Below, one piece after another: positions 47,071 through 56,531 of a stretch of 64,000 nt of DNA. How positions within the stretch are numbered: the stretch's first letter is position 1; each line of letters begins with the position of its first letter. The translations under genes were made by a program, and so were the position numbers. Origin of the DNA: Hyphomicrobium sp. D-2 (GTDB lineage Bacteria; Pseudomonadota; Alphaproteobacteria; Rhizobiales; Hyphomicrobiaceae); NCBI RefSeq assembly GCF_029872155.1, contig NZ_JARXLA010000004.1, positions 291,861-355,860 of the forward strand, in the 5' to 3' direction. Below the pieces are notes generated by a model. It was not told the DNA's origin, searched no databases, and worked only from the letters and a program-made list of their open reading frames with translations.

Positions 47071-48684
47071 TTAACGTGTGCGCACCGTAGTGTCCCAGCT
47101 GCCGTAGGTGGCGCTGATGGCGGGGAGGCCGGCGTCGAGCGCATTCTCAAGGGCGCGCGATCCGGCGGCTTCGGCGACCTGCTCCGGCACGATCCATGCG
47201 CGGTAGCGCGACGCAACGATCGGCGTGGCGCAGGACAGCTGTCCGTTACGTGCCTGGCATGAGGTGTCGGGCTTCACAGAGCGGATCTCGCGACGGTCGT
47301 GGCGCAGCATGCCCATGTCCACCGGCTGGATGGTTGTGTTGGCGGAAGGCAGCAGCACGCCGCGGAACACGCATGTCGTGTCGTTGCGGCAGACGCTGGC
47401 GTTGCGGCCCAGCGTGTTGCCGGGGCCGAGCGTCTTGTTACGGTTCATCGCCGTGGCGGGCATGGTTGAGCCGTTGCTGACGTAGCAGCTATCGGCGACG
47501 CACAGGACGGGATTGGCCGTCATCTTCTCGCCCATGAAGCCATGGCGGCGCGCGTCCATCTCGATCAGCACTGTGACGCGCTGCGGATAGGTGTTCGCAG
47601 CGGCGGGGCGTGCGCGCGCAGCGGTGTTTGCTTTGGCACCAGGTTTAGCCGCGGGCACGGAGGCTTTGACCGCAGGCGCATCGATGAAGGGTGAAGCGGG
47701 CGGCAATGCATCGGGGATGGGGCCGCCCAGGCTGCTGCGTGCGCCCATGTCCGGCAACGGACGCGTGCCGGGCTGCGCAAGTGGACGAGCGCTGGCTTCG
47801 CGAACGGCGCGAGCTTCCTGCGCATCGCGGGCTTCCTGTGCTTCTCGGGCAAGACGGAATTTTTCAGCGATGCGGCGCGCTTCATCCTCGCGTGCAGCTT
47901 CCAGCGCTGCGCGTTGCTTGGCGGCGGCGGCATCGGCGGCGCGCTGTTGCTGGGCAAGACGTTCTTCCTGCGCGCGGCGCTCCGCTTCGGCGGCCTGCGC
48001 CTTGCGCTTCAGCTCGGCAACGCGCGCTTCCTCATCGCGGCGCTGCTTCTCGGCAGCTTCAGCCTGACGACGGATTTCGGCGATGCGTGCTTCTTCCGCG
48101 CGCTTTTTCTGCTCGGCGGCCTTTGCAGCGGCAGCGAGGCGCTTTTCATCGGCAATGCGCTGCTGTTCAACTTCGCGGATCAGCCGTTCGGCTTCGGCGC
48201 GGCGGGCGATTTCAGCCTTGCGATCCATTTCAGCGCGTTGACGGCGTGCTTCTTCGGCGATGCGCTGGGCGTTGTCGCGCGCAAGTTTACGCTCGGCCTC
48301 GATGCGCTTCTTTTCCGCGCGTTCCTGTTCGGCGAGTTGGCGCTGCTTTTTCTCAGCTTCAGCCTTGCGCAGCATTTCGGCTTCGTCGGCGGCTCGCTGG
48401 GCTGCAACACGTGCTTGCTCGGCAGCTGCGGCCTTTTCGCGCCGTGCACGGGCCTGTGCAGCATCGCGCTCGGCGGCAGCCTTCTGTTGGGCGGCGAGGC
48501 GTTCGGCTGCGCGCTTTTCCTGCGCGGCAATTTTTGCGCTGTCATCGGCTGCGCGTGCAAACTTCTCGGCCAGCGAGTGTGCGGGATCGTCGGCGGCGGC
48601 GAGGTGTGGGAGCGCAATGACGGTTGCTGCGAACGCGATGGCGCATGCTGCGCCGTTGCCGAAGCTTTTCGCCGTTGATCGCAT
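47071..48684 (-). CDS. Exported Ala/Arg/Glu-rich coiled-coil protein
   Basis: 537 residues. Signal peptide to about residue 31 (AAA cleavage). Then a very long, unbroken coiled coil of Ala, Arg, Glu and Lys (about residues 35-310; for example RREKAAAAEQARVAAQRAAD), a Pro/Ala linker, and a compact C-terminal domain at about residues 375-537 with six Cys (NPVLCVADSCYVSNGS, RNASVCRNDTTCVF, PDTSCQARNGQLSCATP). The paired Cys suggest disulfides in the periplasm. ATG 48684 has GGCGAGGGG upstream. The head resembles TolA-like spacers only in composition. Function unknown. Confidence 0.7.
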   Translation of the reverse strand: MRSTAKSFGNGAACAIAFAATVIALPHLAAADDPAHSLAEKFARAADDSAKIAAQEKRAAERLAAQQKAAAERDAAQARARREKAAAAEQARVAAQRAADEAEMLRKAEAEKKQRQLAEQERAEKKRIEAERKLARDNAQRIAEEARRQRAEMDRKAEIARRAEAERLIREVEQQRIADEKRLAAAAKAAEQKKRAEEARIAEIRRQAEAAEKQRRDEEARVAELKRKAQAAEAERRAQEERLAQQQRAADAAAAKQRAALEAAREDEARRIAEKFRLAREAQEARDAQEARAVREASARPLAQPGTRPLPDMGARSSLGGPIPDALPPASPFIDAPAVKASVPAAKPGAKANTAARARPAAANTYPQRVTVLIEMDARRHGFMGEKMTANPVLCVADSCYVSNGSTMPATAMNRNKTLGPGNTLGRNASVCRNDTTCVFRGVLLPSANTTIQPVDMGMLRHDRREIRSVKPDTSCQARNGQLSCATPIVASRYRAWIVPEQVAEAAGSRALENALDAGLPAISATYGSWDTTVRTR

Positions 48685-48853
48685 GATGCCCCTCGCCCTG
48701 AACAACCGTTCGGAAGCCGCGCTTCCTGTCGCTGCAATTGCGACGCTGTGCTTGCAATAAAGCGAAGCGCGGTTGAACGGCGGCTGAACGACGGCGTTCA
48801 TGCGGCGTGTGGGAGCGATTGCGTAGTGGATTGCTATCCGAATGGCTGCGCGA

Positions 48854-49735
48854 TCAGACCGAAGCGCCGCTGACGATTGCGCGCAAGCCTTCGCGATAGT
48901 TGGGATATTTCAGTTCAACGCCGAGTGCTTCGCGGATGCGCTGATTGCTGACGCGGCGGTTGTCGGCATAGAAGCTGATTGCCATCGGGCTGAGATCGGC
49001 TTCCTCGAACGGCACTTCGGGTGGCGGCGGCATCTGCAACAGTTCGGCGGCGTAGGTGATGACATCCTGCGGCGGTGAAGGCTCGCCATCGGCGACGTTA
49101 TAGATGTCGTGCGCGCCGCGCTCCATCGCAGCACAGACAACCGCGGCGATGTCATCGACATGGATGCGGTTGAACACCTGCCCCGGCTTGATGATGCGAT
49201 GCGCTGTGCCCTCGCGCATCCGTTCGATGGCGCTGCGTCCGGGGCCGTAGATGCCGGCGAGGCGGAAGACCTGCGCGGTGGCGCCGATGCGTTTGCCGAA
49301 CGCCAGCCATTCAGCTTCGGACGCAATGCGGCGCTGGCCGCGTGCGGAGGTGGCGCGCGGTGGCGTTGTCTCGTCGATCCATTCGCCGTCGCTGTTGCCA
49401 TAGACGCCGAGGGTGGAGAGATAGCCGATCCATTTGAGGTTGGGCGCGTGCTCCAGGTCAGAGCGGTGCTGGACCAGCAGCGGATCGCCATCGGGGCCGG
49501 GCGGCGCGGAAAGCAGGATATGCGTTGCATCGCGCAGCGCAGCTCCGAGCGCTGCGTTGGGCTGGGTGCCGTCGAACAGGAATGCATCGTAGCCCGATGC
49601 AGCTATGGCATCGACACCAGCGGGCGTGCGTGCCGTGCCGGAGATGCGCCAGCCATCGACGGCGAGCCGCTGTGCGATCCGGCCGGCGCTGTAGCCAAGC
49701 CCAAGGCAAACAAGATGGCCATTCGCTCGGCTCAT
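48854..49735 (-). CDS. NAD(P)-dependent epimerase/SDR family protein (YeeZ-like)
   Basis: 293 residues. Rossmann start LVCLGLGYSAGRIAQRLAVD, WIGYLSTLGVYGNSDGEWID (SDR-like active-site region), VFRLAGIYGPGRSAIERM and RIHVDDIAAVVCAAM. This is the extended SDR-like group with YeeZ. Its substrate is unknown. ATG 49735 overlaps the queG stop by 4 bases (ATGA), so the two genes are translationally coupled. Confidence 0.85.
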   Translation of the reverse strand: MSRANGHLVCLGLGYSAGRIAQRLAVDGWRISGTARTPAGVDAIAASGYDAFLFDGTQPNAALGAALRDATHILLSAPPGPDGDPLLVQHRSDLEHAPNLKWIGYLSTLGVYGNSDGEWIDETTPPRATSARGQRRIASEAEWLAFGKRIGATAQVFRLAGIYGPGRSAIERMREGTAHRIIKPGQVFNRIHVDDIAAVVCAAMERGAHDIYNVADGEPSPPQDVITYAAELLQMPPPPEVPFEEADLSPMAISFYADNRRVSNQRIREALGVELKYPNYREGLRAIVSGASV

Positions 49736-50871
49736 TGGGCGTGTTCCTCCATGTGCCGCCATTCGGCGCGCACGTCGCTGTCGTGTTCGCGCGCAAGATG
49801 GCGATGGCGCAGTGTTTCGCCGACATCATCCCGCGTCAGCTCGCGCAGTGCCCATACGGCCATTGCGCGCACCAAAGGCGATGCGTCGCCCAGCAGCGGT
49901 TCAATGCGGGCAATGAGATTGCGATCGCCCGAGTTGCCGGCGGCGATGAGCACGTTGCGGATGAAGCGGTCGCGGCCCGTGCGTTTGATGGGCGTGCCCG
50001 CGAAACGCAGACGGAAGGTGGCGTCGTCGAGCAGCAGCAACTCACCAAGCGGCGGATTGTCGGTCTCGGCGCGGGCGGCGAAACGGGCTTCGCGCGCGGA
50101 CTGGGCGAACTTGTTCCACGGACACACGGCGAGGCAATCGTCGCAACCGAAAATGCGGTTGGCCATCGGGCGGCGGAACTCGGCCGGGATGTGGCCTTTG
50201 TGCTCGATTGAAAGGTAGGCGAGGCAGCGGCGCGCATCGAGCTGATAGGGTGCGGGAAACGCCGACGTGGGGCAGGCGGTAACACAACGTCTGCAACTGC
50301 CGCAGTGGTCGGGCTCGGGATCGTCAGGCGGCAGAGGCGCGCTGGTGAAGATAGAGCCGAGGAACAACCACGAGCCATGCTGACGCGACACCAGCATTGT
50401 GTTCTTGCCCTGCCAGCCAAGCCCTGCGGCGGCGGCGAGCGGCTTTTCCATCACCGGCGCGGTGTCGACGAACACTTTCACATCGGCGCCGGCCTGCGCC
50501 GCAAATGCGCCTGCAAGTTGCTTCAGCTTGCCCTTGAGGATGTCGTGATAATCCTTGCCGCGCGCATAGACCGAGATGATGCCGCGCTCGGGCTCATCCA
50601 GCAGATCCATCGGATTTTCATCCGGCGCGTAACTCATGCCGAGCATGATGATCGATTGCACATCGGGCCAGAGCTGCAGCGGGTTGGCGCGGCGATCGGC
50701 GTGGGATTCCAACCAGCCCATGTCGCCGTGGTGGCCCTTACGCAGGTACTCAGCCAGACGCTCCGGCGCGGCGGCGATAGCATCGGGGGTGGTGACGCGC
50801 ACAGCATCGAAGCCCAGCTCGCGCGCGTGCGCGAACAGCTTGTCTTTCAGTTGTTGGGCGCTGTCGGTCAC
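49732..50871 (-). CDS. queG: Epoxyqueuosine reductase
   Basis: 379 residues. N-terminal cobalamin-binding part (ELGFDAVRVTTPDAIAAAPE, KGHHGDMGWLESHADRRANP) and two [4Fe-4S] clusters (CGSCRRCVTACPTSAF and CDDCLAVCPWNKFAQ). A HEAT-like tail (LLGDASPLVRAMAVWALREL) is normal. It makes queuosine from epoxyqueuosine in tRNA wobble positions. Other queuosine genes are not in the window. Confidence 0.97.
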   Translation of the reverse strand: MTDSAQQLKDKLFAHARELGFDAVRVTTPDAIAAAPERLAEYLRKGHHGDMGWLESHADRRANPLQLWPDVQSIIMLGMSYAPDENPMDLLDEPERGIISVYARGKDYHDILKGKLKQLAGAFAAQAGADVKVFVDTAPVMEKPLAAAAGLGWQGKNTMLVSRQHGSWLFLGSIFTSAPLPPDDPEPDHCGSCRRCVTACPTSAFPAPYQLDARRCLAYLSIEHKGHIPAEFRRPMANRIFGCDDCLAVCPWNKFAQSAREARFAARAETDNPPLGELLLLDDATFRLRFAGTPIKRTGRDRFIRNVLIAAGNSGDRNLIARIEPLLGDASPLVRAMAVWALRELTRDDVGETLRHRHLAREHDSDVRAEWRHMEEHAQ

Positions 50872-50894
50872 GGCACACCGTTACTGCGTGAGCG

Positions 50895-51650
50895 CTAGAA
50901 ATCGAGATCGGCGTAGTGGGCGGCAGGCAGTGCGCCCGGAAGCCGGTCGGCCAGCAGGCCGCGGAACGATCGCCGCGACTTGAGGCGTGCGTACCAGATC
51001 TTCGCGCTCGGATAGTTTTCCCATGGCACCTCACCGAGGTAATCGACAACAGAGAGCTGCGCGGCTGCTGCGAGATCGGCGAATGAAAGCTCTTCTCCGC
51101 CCAACCATCGGCGTTGGTCCGCCAGATGGTTGATGTAGCTCATATGGTAGCGCAGATTGGTAGCAATCGCGCGCAGAACGTCAACATCCGGCGTCGCGGT
51201 GCGATCGTGCTGCATGCGCGTATAGACACGCTCGTACAGCAGTTCCTGGGTTATCTCGCGGTTAAACTTGCCGTTGAACCAATCCACCAGCCGGCGGATT
51301 TCGGCCCGTTCAGCGGGCGTGCCGGGAAATAGCTTGCAATTTATCGGTGTCGTATCGTCCGGATCTTGGTCATTTCCGGCGTCTTCCGGATCGATACTAG
51401 CGGCGCTGTCAGCGTCGTCGAGCGGCGGCGTATCGCCCAGATATTCGGCGATGGCGTAGATGCCGCAAATGGGCGCTGCATCGTCGATCTGGAGCACCGG
51501 CAACTCACCTGCAGGATTGAGGGCCAGAAATTCGGGCCGCCATTCCCATGTGCGCTCCTCGACAAGCGTCGGCTCGATGGCGAACTCCGCCAGCGCAAGG
51601 CGCGCGGCACGCGAGAACGGACAGAGGCGAAAGTGCGTCAGTGTGTGCAT
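50895..51650 (-). CDS. Glutathione S-transferase family protein
   Basis: 251 residues. Thioredoxin-fold N-terminus (LTHFRLCPFSRAARLALAEF, AGELPVLQIDD) and an all-helical C-terminus (LADQRRWLGGEELSFADLAA). A 25-residue acidic insertion (ADSAASIDPEDAGNDQDPDD) between them is unusual. The natural glutathione site is retained as CPFSR. It is upstream of queG by 23 bases and may be co-transcribed. Confidence 0.88.
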   Translation of the reverse strand: MHTLTHFRLCPFSRAARLALAEFAIEPTLVEERTWEWRPEFLALNPAGELPVLQIDDAAPICGIYAIAEYLGDTPPLDDADSAASIDPEDAGNDQDPDDTTPINCKLFPGTPAERAEIRRLVDWFNGKFNREITQELLYERVYTRMQHDRTATPDVDVLRAIATNLRYHMSYINHLADQRRWLGGEELSFADLAAAAQLSVVDYLGEVPWENYPSAKIWYARLKSRRSFRGLLADRLPGALPAAHYADLDF

Positions 51651-51825
51651 CGGAGGGGCTGGCCGTTTTTGCTTTTGTATTGCTGTGATTTGCGCCACTG
51701 AAGGGCAGCGATGACATAAGACAATCTGCCCGTGTGGCACGGAAGTGGCACCGGGGCCCACCAAATGCTGCTAATCGTTCACGCCGCACAGAAAAAACGA
51801 GATCCAGCAGGATAATGAGGAACCG

Positions 51826-52650
51826 ATGCCAATCTGGGAAGTGATCCTGCTTGGTCTGATCGAGGGATTGACCGAATTTCTACCTGTCTCCTCGACCGGG
51901 CATCTGCTGTTGACAGAGCATTTTCTCGACATCTGCAATCCGGGCAAGAGCTTTGAAGTTCTGATTCAGCTTGGCGCCATCCTTGCCATTCTCAGTGTCT
52001 ATTCGGTGAAGCTGACGCGCGTGGCGCTGGCCATGCCGCACGATGCTCGCGCCCGCCGTTTCGTCGCCAGCGTGCTGCTGGCGTTTCTGCCCGCCGCGTT
52101 CATCGGCGCGCTGGCGCATGATTTCATCAAGACGGTGCTGTTCGAAACGCCGATGCTGATCGCTTCGATGCTGGTGATCGGCGGTGTCGTGCTGCTGATC
52201 GTCGACCGCATGAAGCTGAGCGTTCGCTACACTGACGCGATGGATTTTCCGCCGTCTCTGGCCTTCAAGATCGGCGTTATGCAGTGTTTCGCGATGATTC
52301 CGGGTGTGTCCCGTTCCGGAGCGACCATCGTCGGTGCGATGCTGCTGGGAACGGATAAGCGCTCAGCAGCCGAGTTCTCATTCTTCCTCGCGATGCCGAC
52401 GATGGCGGGTGCGTTTGCATTCGACCTCTACAAGAACTCGGCGATACTGAACACGGCGGATGTGACCAACATCGTGATCGGGTTCATCACCGCATTCATT
52501 GCGGCGGTGTTCGTGGTGAAGCACCTGCTCGATTACGTGAGCCGGCATGGTTTTGCGCTGTTCGGGTGGTGGCGCATTATCGTTGGCAGCGCTGCGATCA
52601 TCGCCATGCTGGCGATGGGCGACACATCTGGAAGCTGCGTGGTTCACTGA
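51826..52650 (+). CDS. uppP: Undecaprenyl-diphosphate phosphatase (BacA type)
   Basis: 274 residues with eight hydrophobic segments. The catalytic motifs are [20 protein letters not shown] near the start and [19 protein letters not shown] in the middle. It regenerates undecaprenyl phosphate for cell-wall and glycan synthesis in the inner membrane and gives bacitracin tolerance. A strong terminator follows. Confidence 0.97.
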   Translation: MPIWEVILLGLIEGLTEFLPVSSTGHLLLTEHFLDICNPGKSFEVLIQLGAILAILSVYSVKLTRVALAMPHDARARRFVASVLLAFLPAAFIGALAHDFIKTVLFETPMLIASMLVIGGVVLLIVDRMKLSVRYTDAMDFPPSLAFKIGVMQCFAMIPGVSRSGATIVGAMLLGTDKRSAAEFSFFLAMPTMAGAFAFDLYKNSAILNTADVTNIVIGFITAFIAAVFVVKHLLDYVSRHGFALFGWWRIIVGSAAIIAMLAMGDTSGSCVVH

Positions 52651-52670
52651 CCGGCGCAACGATGGCAATG

Positions 52671-52707
52671 AAAAAGCCGCGCAGCTTAATGCTTGCGCGG
52701 CTTTTTT
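52671..52707 (+). terminator. Bidirectional terminator after uppP
   Basis: AAAAAGCCGCGCA and TGCGCGGCTTTTTT form a long stem around CTTAATGC. It serves uppP and the convergent ptsN. Confidence 0.92.
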
Positions 52708-52765
52708 GATTCAGAGCTGGCGAAGGCCAGCGTTGCTGCTCAGTCAGAACAGCATCGCCGTTTGA

Positions 52766-53230
52766 TCAGGCTGCGTGGGACGGCAGCGTCCGTGTCAGTG
52801 CCTGGCGCAGCGTCTCGGCATCGGGGGCCTTGCGCAGGCTGTCGATGACCGAGGGCTCACGCACCAGGCGCGAAATGCTTGCCAGTGCTTTCAGATGGTC
52901 GCCGCTGGCATGCTCGGGCGCTAGCAGCAGAAACACCAGATCGACAGGCTGATCGTCGTGCGAGTCAAACTCGATCGGGTCGGTGAGGCGCGCGAACAGG
53001 CACACGATTTTCGTCAGGCCCGCCAGCTTCACGTGCGGTATGGCAATGCCAGCACCAAGGCCGGTTGAGCCGAGGCGCTCACGCTGCAGCAGCGTGTTGA
53101 AGATTTCCAGCCGGTCGAGACCCGTTTTTTCAGCGGCCGCCGCAGCGAGCTGTTCAAGGGCGTCCTTTTTGCTGGATGCCTTGAGTGATGCAATGACACC
53201 GTCGGGGGCCAGCAGGTCACAGAGATCCAT
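52766..53230 (-). CDS. ptsN: PTS IIA-like nitrogen-regulatory protein
   Basis: 154 residues. Motifs are MDLCDLLAPDGVIASLKASS, LGSTGLGAGIAIPHVKLAG with the phospho-acceptor His, and FLLLAPEHASGDHLKALASI. It ends the PTSNtr phosphorelay and adjusts transport and nitrogen/potassium balance. ATG 53230 is chosen over a TTG at 53248. It lies at the end of the rnd-lptCA-lptB-rpoN-ptsN row, but the 605-bp gap before it lacks the usual hpf. Confidence 0.95.
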   Translation of the reverse strand: MDLCDLLAPDGVIASLKASSKKDALEQLAAAAAEKTGLDRLEIFNTLLQRERLGSTGLGAGIAIPHVKLAGLTKIVCLFARLTDPIEFDSHDDQPVDLVFLLLAPEHASGDHLKALASISRLVREPSVIDSLRKAPDAETLRQALTRTLPSHAA

Positions 53231-53527
53231 CGTCCAATCCCGTTCCAACTGTTGCGAACACCAGCCGCCGCTCCTGCTCGGAGCTGCGTGTAAATGCCGG
53301 CGTTCTTAACGATTACAACCAATGCCCTGTCCGATCGGATCCATGCCGATCAGGTGAGCCATCCCTTGCCTTAAACTGACCCTTGAGAGACCAAAATAAT
53401 GGCATCTGGAAGGTGACCAAAGGTGACAACATACATGGCGCGTTTCTCCCTAACACTCATCTAAGTCGCCCGGTTCACAGGGTTTTTGCCCGTTTTTCCG
53501 GTTTAGCGCTGCGTTAAGAAAATCCTA

Positions 53528-53718
53528 CTCCGTATCTGCCCATCCTGAGGCTTCCCTTCGGAGTGTACAAAGCAAGATCCGGGCCAATGGCCCCGAATTA
53601 CGGAGCCCGAGGGCGCTTGCTATATGCCATTCACGGTGCGGCAAAGCACTGAGGCGTATCCCGCCACCTGAATGTGGCTATAGAGCACTACCGTTCCGCG
53701 GACAAGCCCGCAGACGGT
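53528..53718. ncRNA. Candidate structured RNA in the rpoN-ptsN gap
   Basis: Within the gene-free 53231-53835 stretch, CTCCGTA (53528) pairs with TACGGAG (53599) and encloses GGGCC-AAT-GGCCC. A second hairpin, ACCGT-TCC-GCGG-ACAAGC-CCGC-AG-ACGGT, lies at 53690-53718. No ORF is convincing. No known RNA family is recognised; strand cannot be told from pairing alone. Confidence 0.3.
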
Positions 53719-53835
53719 GGGGCATCGGGGCCGGGCCGGAGCCGGCTGGCATTTTATAGAAGCTAGCAACGGCGCTAGGCCGTTTGTCTCATTGTGCTTC
53801 TGACCGGGAAAACCTGCCTGATGACGGGCGAAGCT

Positions 53836-55443
53836 CTACAGCGCTTCTTCCGACTGCGAGACGCGAACGACGAGTCGCTTGTCGCGCCGGCGCTGCACCG
53901 ATGAGGGGATGCGCATCGCTTCGCGGTACTTGGCTACCGTGCGCCGGGCGATGTCGATGCCATCGGTCTTGAGCAGCTCGACGATCTTGTCGTCGGACAG
54001 AACGCTGACGGAGGATTCGCCGTCGATCATCTGCTTGATGCGGTGGCGCACCGCTTCCGACGAATGGGATTCCGCACCGTCTTCGGCCGATGCGATGGCG
54101 GAGGTGAAGAAGTACTTCATTTCGAAGATGCCGCGCGGCGTCGCCATGTACTTGTTGGAGGTGACGCGCGAGACGGTCGATTCATGCATCGAGATTGCGT
54201 CGGCGACGGTGCGCAGATTGAGCGGCCGCAGGAACTGCACACCGTGGGTGAAGAAGGCATCCTGCTGTCGCACGATTTCTTCCGCCACGCGCAGGATTGT
54301 GCGGGCGCGCTGGTCGAGACTCTTCACCAGCCAGTTGGCGGTCTGCAGGCATTCGAGCAGATAGTTGCGGTCTTCTGCGGAGCCGGTGGCTTTGGTGACG
54401 GTGGTGAGATACGTGCGGTTGACCAGCACGCGCGGCAGCGTTTCTGCGTTGAGCTCGACGATCCAGGAGCCATCCTGCGCCGCGCGGACGAGCACGTCGG
54501 GAACGACTGGCTGCAGATATTCCGAACCGAACTTCAGACCCGGCTTCGGGTTCAGCCGCTTGATCTCGGCGATGATTTCCAGCAACTCGTCCATCTCGAT
54601 GTCGACGGCACGGCGCAGTGCGGGAAGATTGTGTCCGGCGAGCAGATGGAGGTTCTCAAGGAAGCGGGCGACGATCGGATCGTAGCGGTTTTGCTCCTTG
54701 AGCTGGAGCGCGAGACATTCGGCCAATGAGCGGGCGAACACGCCGGGCGGATCGAAGGTCTGCAGGCGGCTGAGTACCTGCTCGACCTTGCTGTGCGGCG
54801 CACCGAGATTTTCCACGATACGGTCGAAGTCGGCCGGGAGATAACCGGCTTCGTCGACCATATCGATGAGATACTGGCCGATCAGGCGATCAACCGGTTC
54901 GCTGAGCGCCAGCGGCAGTTGCTCGCTCAGGTGATCGCGCAGGGATGTTTCGCTCTGCAGGTAGGCTTCGATATTTACATCTTCACCTGACCCCGTTCCG
55001 CGCTGGCGGAGTGATGCCCAGCCGCTATCGGTGGCCGAGGCATCCTGCATCTGCTCCGTTGGCGTACTGTCGGGGTAGAGGTTCTCGTATTCGGTGTCGA
55101 AGGTGCCTTCGGGATCGGCAGCGGGGCGTTCAAGATCGACCCAGTCGCTGTCGTCATCGCCGCCGCTGGTGTCAGCGGCTGAGGCATCGGAGGTGTTGTC
55201 TGCGGCGCCGTCAGTCGAGGCGCGTTCAGGCGTGTGATCGTCGCTTTCGGTATCGCGCTCGCCACGAACCGGCGCTTCGGTGTTGTCGTCCGCTTCAAGC
55301 AGCGGATTGCGCTCAAGTTCGGTTTCCAGGAATTGGGCGAGTTCTATGTTTGAGAACTGAAGCAAACGGATGGCCTGCTGCAGTTGGGGTGTCATCACCA
55401 ACTGCTGGCCTTGTCTCAATTCCAGCTTCGTAGCTAGCGCCAT
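53836..55443 (-). CDS. rpoN: RNA polymerase sigma-54 factor
   Basis: 535 residues. Region I is Gln-rich (LRQGQQLVMTPQLQQAIRLL). Region II is acidic. The core-binding part includes FDPPGVFARSLAECLALQLK. The RpoN box is ARRTVAKYREAMRIPSS near the C-terminus. It directs transcription from -24/-12 promoters together with enhancer-binding proteins. It is 46 bases after lptB. Confidence 0.97.
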   Translation of the reverse strand: MALATKLELRQGQQLVMTPQLQQAIRLLQFSNIELAQFLETELERNPLLEADDNTEAPVRGERDTESDDHTPERASTDGAADNTSDASAADTSGGDDDSDWVDLERPAADPEGTFDTEYENLYPDSTPTEQMQDASATDSGWASLRQRGTGSGEDVNIEAYLQSETSLRDHLSEQLPLALSEPVDRLIGQYLIDMVDEAGYLPADFDRIVENLGAPHSKVEQVLSRLQTFDPPGVFARSLAECLALQLKEQNRYDPIVARFLENLHLLAGHNLPALRRAVDIEMDELLEIIAEIKRLNPKPGLKFGSEYLQPVVPDVLVRAAQDGSWIVELNAETLPRVLVNRTYLTTVTKATGSAEDRNYLLECLQTANWLVKSLDQRARTILRVAEEIVRQQDAFFTHGVQFLRPLNLRTVADAISMHESTVSRVTSNKYMATPRGIFEMKYFFTSAIASAEDGAESHSSEAVRHRIKQMIDGESSVSVLSDDKIVELLKTDGIDIARRTVAKYREAMRIPSSVQRRRDKRLVVRVSQSEEAL

Positions 55444-55489
55444 GCGCCCCGCCCCGATTACCCTGTACGCTCTTCCCGATCAGCGTGCG

Positions 55490-56437
55490 TTAACCGAACA
55501 TGTCCCCCAAGTAGACTCTTCGCACGTCGTCGTTAGCTATGATTTCTTCCGGCTTGCCTTGGGTCAGAACCTGCCCATCATAGATGATGTAGGCCCGGTC
55601 TATCAGGCTAAGGGTTTCGCGGACGTTATGGTCGGTGATGAGAACTCCGATGCCCCGCTCCGTCAGGTGTCGCACCAACTCCTGAATGTCACCGACCGCG
55701 ATCGGGTCGATGCCCGCAAATGGTTCGTCCAGCAGCATAAATGACGGCCCGGAGGCCAGGGCCCAGGCAATTTCGCACCGCCGCCGCTCGCCGCCTGAAA
55801 GGGCGATGGAGGGCGATTTGCGCAGGTGCGTGATGCGGAACTCCTCCAGCAGGCTTTCCAGCTTTTCGCGGCGCTTTTTGGCGGATGGCTCGACGATCTC
55901 CAGCACCGCCATGATGTTCTTTTCGACCGAGAGGCCGCGGAAAATGGATGCTTCCTGAGGTAGATAGCCGATGCCGAGGCGGGCGCGGCGGTACATCGGC
56001 AGGCGGGTGACATCCAGCCCGTCGATGGTGATGGTGCCGTTGTCGGCCGGGACGAGGCCGGTGATCATGTAGAAAACGGTGGTTTTGCCGGCGCCGTTCG
56101 GGCCCAGCAGGCCGACGGATTCGCCGCGCCGCACGTCGATGCTGACACTGCGCACCACGAGACGCTTTTTATAACTCTTCCGAACTTCGCGGATCGTCAG
56201 CCAGCCTTCGCCGCCGGGATGGCTGGAATACTGCTCGCCCTGGCCCTGCTGCTGCGTATTTTGCTGGTAGGGCGCCTGATGAGGCTGCTGCTGGGGCTGA
56301 CCATGAGCGCCAATGGCGGCCAGCGCCGGCGCATAGTCATACGACGACGCATCGGCGGCGCCATATTCAGGTGGGTCCCACTCATCGTAGGATGCCTGCT
56401 GGGCCTTTTTGAAGCCAAAGGGCAGGAATTTGACCAC
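55490..56437 (-). CDS. lptB: LPS export ABC transporter ATP-binding protein, with N-terminal extension
   Basis: 315 residues from GTG 56437. Residues about 78-315 are a normal LptB: Walker [19 protein letters not shown]-loop, signature [17 protein letters not shown] ([17 protein letters not shown]), Walker [16 protein letters not shown]. The first 75 residues are a Gln/Pro/His-rich, probably disordered extension ([19 protein letters not shown]). LptB powers LPS transport to the outer membrane with LptF/G/C. It follows lptCA in the same direction. Confidence 0.96.
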   Translation of the reverse strand: MVKFLPFGFKKAQQASYDEWDPPEYGAADASSYDYAPALAAIGAHGQPQQQPHQAPYQQNTQQQGQGEQYSSHPGGEGWLTIREVRKSYKKRLVVRSVSIDVRRGESVGLLGPNGAGKTTVFYMITGLVPADNGTITIDGLDVTRLPMYRRARLGIGYLPQEASIFRGLSVEKNIMAVLEIVEPSAKKRREKLESLLEEFRITHLRKSPSIALSGGERRRCEIAWALASGPSFMLLDEPFAGIDPIAVGDIQELVRHLTERGIGVLITDHNVRETLSLIDRAYIIYDGQVLTQGKPEEIIANDDVRRVYLGDMFG

Positions 56438-56531
56438 GTTACAGGAAACCTCGGTGTGCGGGCCGCAAGTGTACGGCAGATATTGGTGCGCCTATAGGAA
56501 AGCCTGTCAATTGGCGTCGTGGCGCGACACT

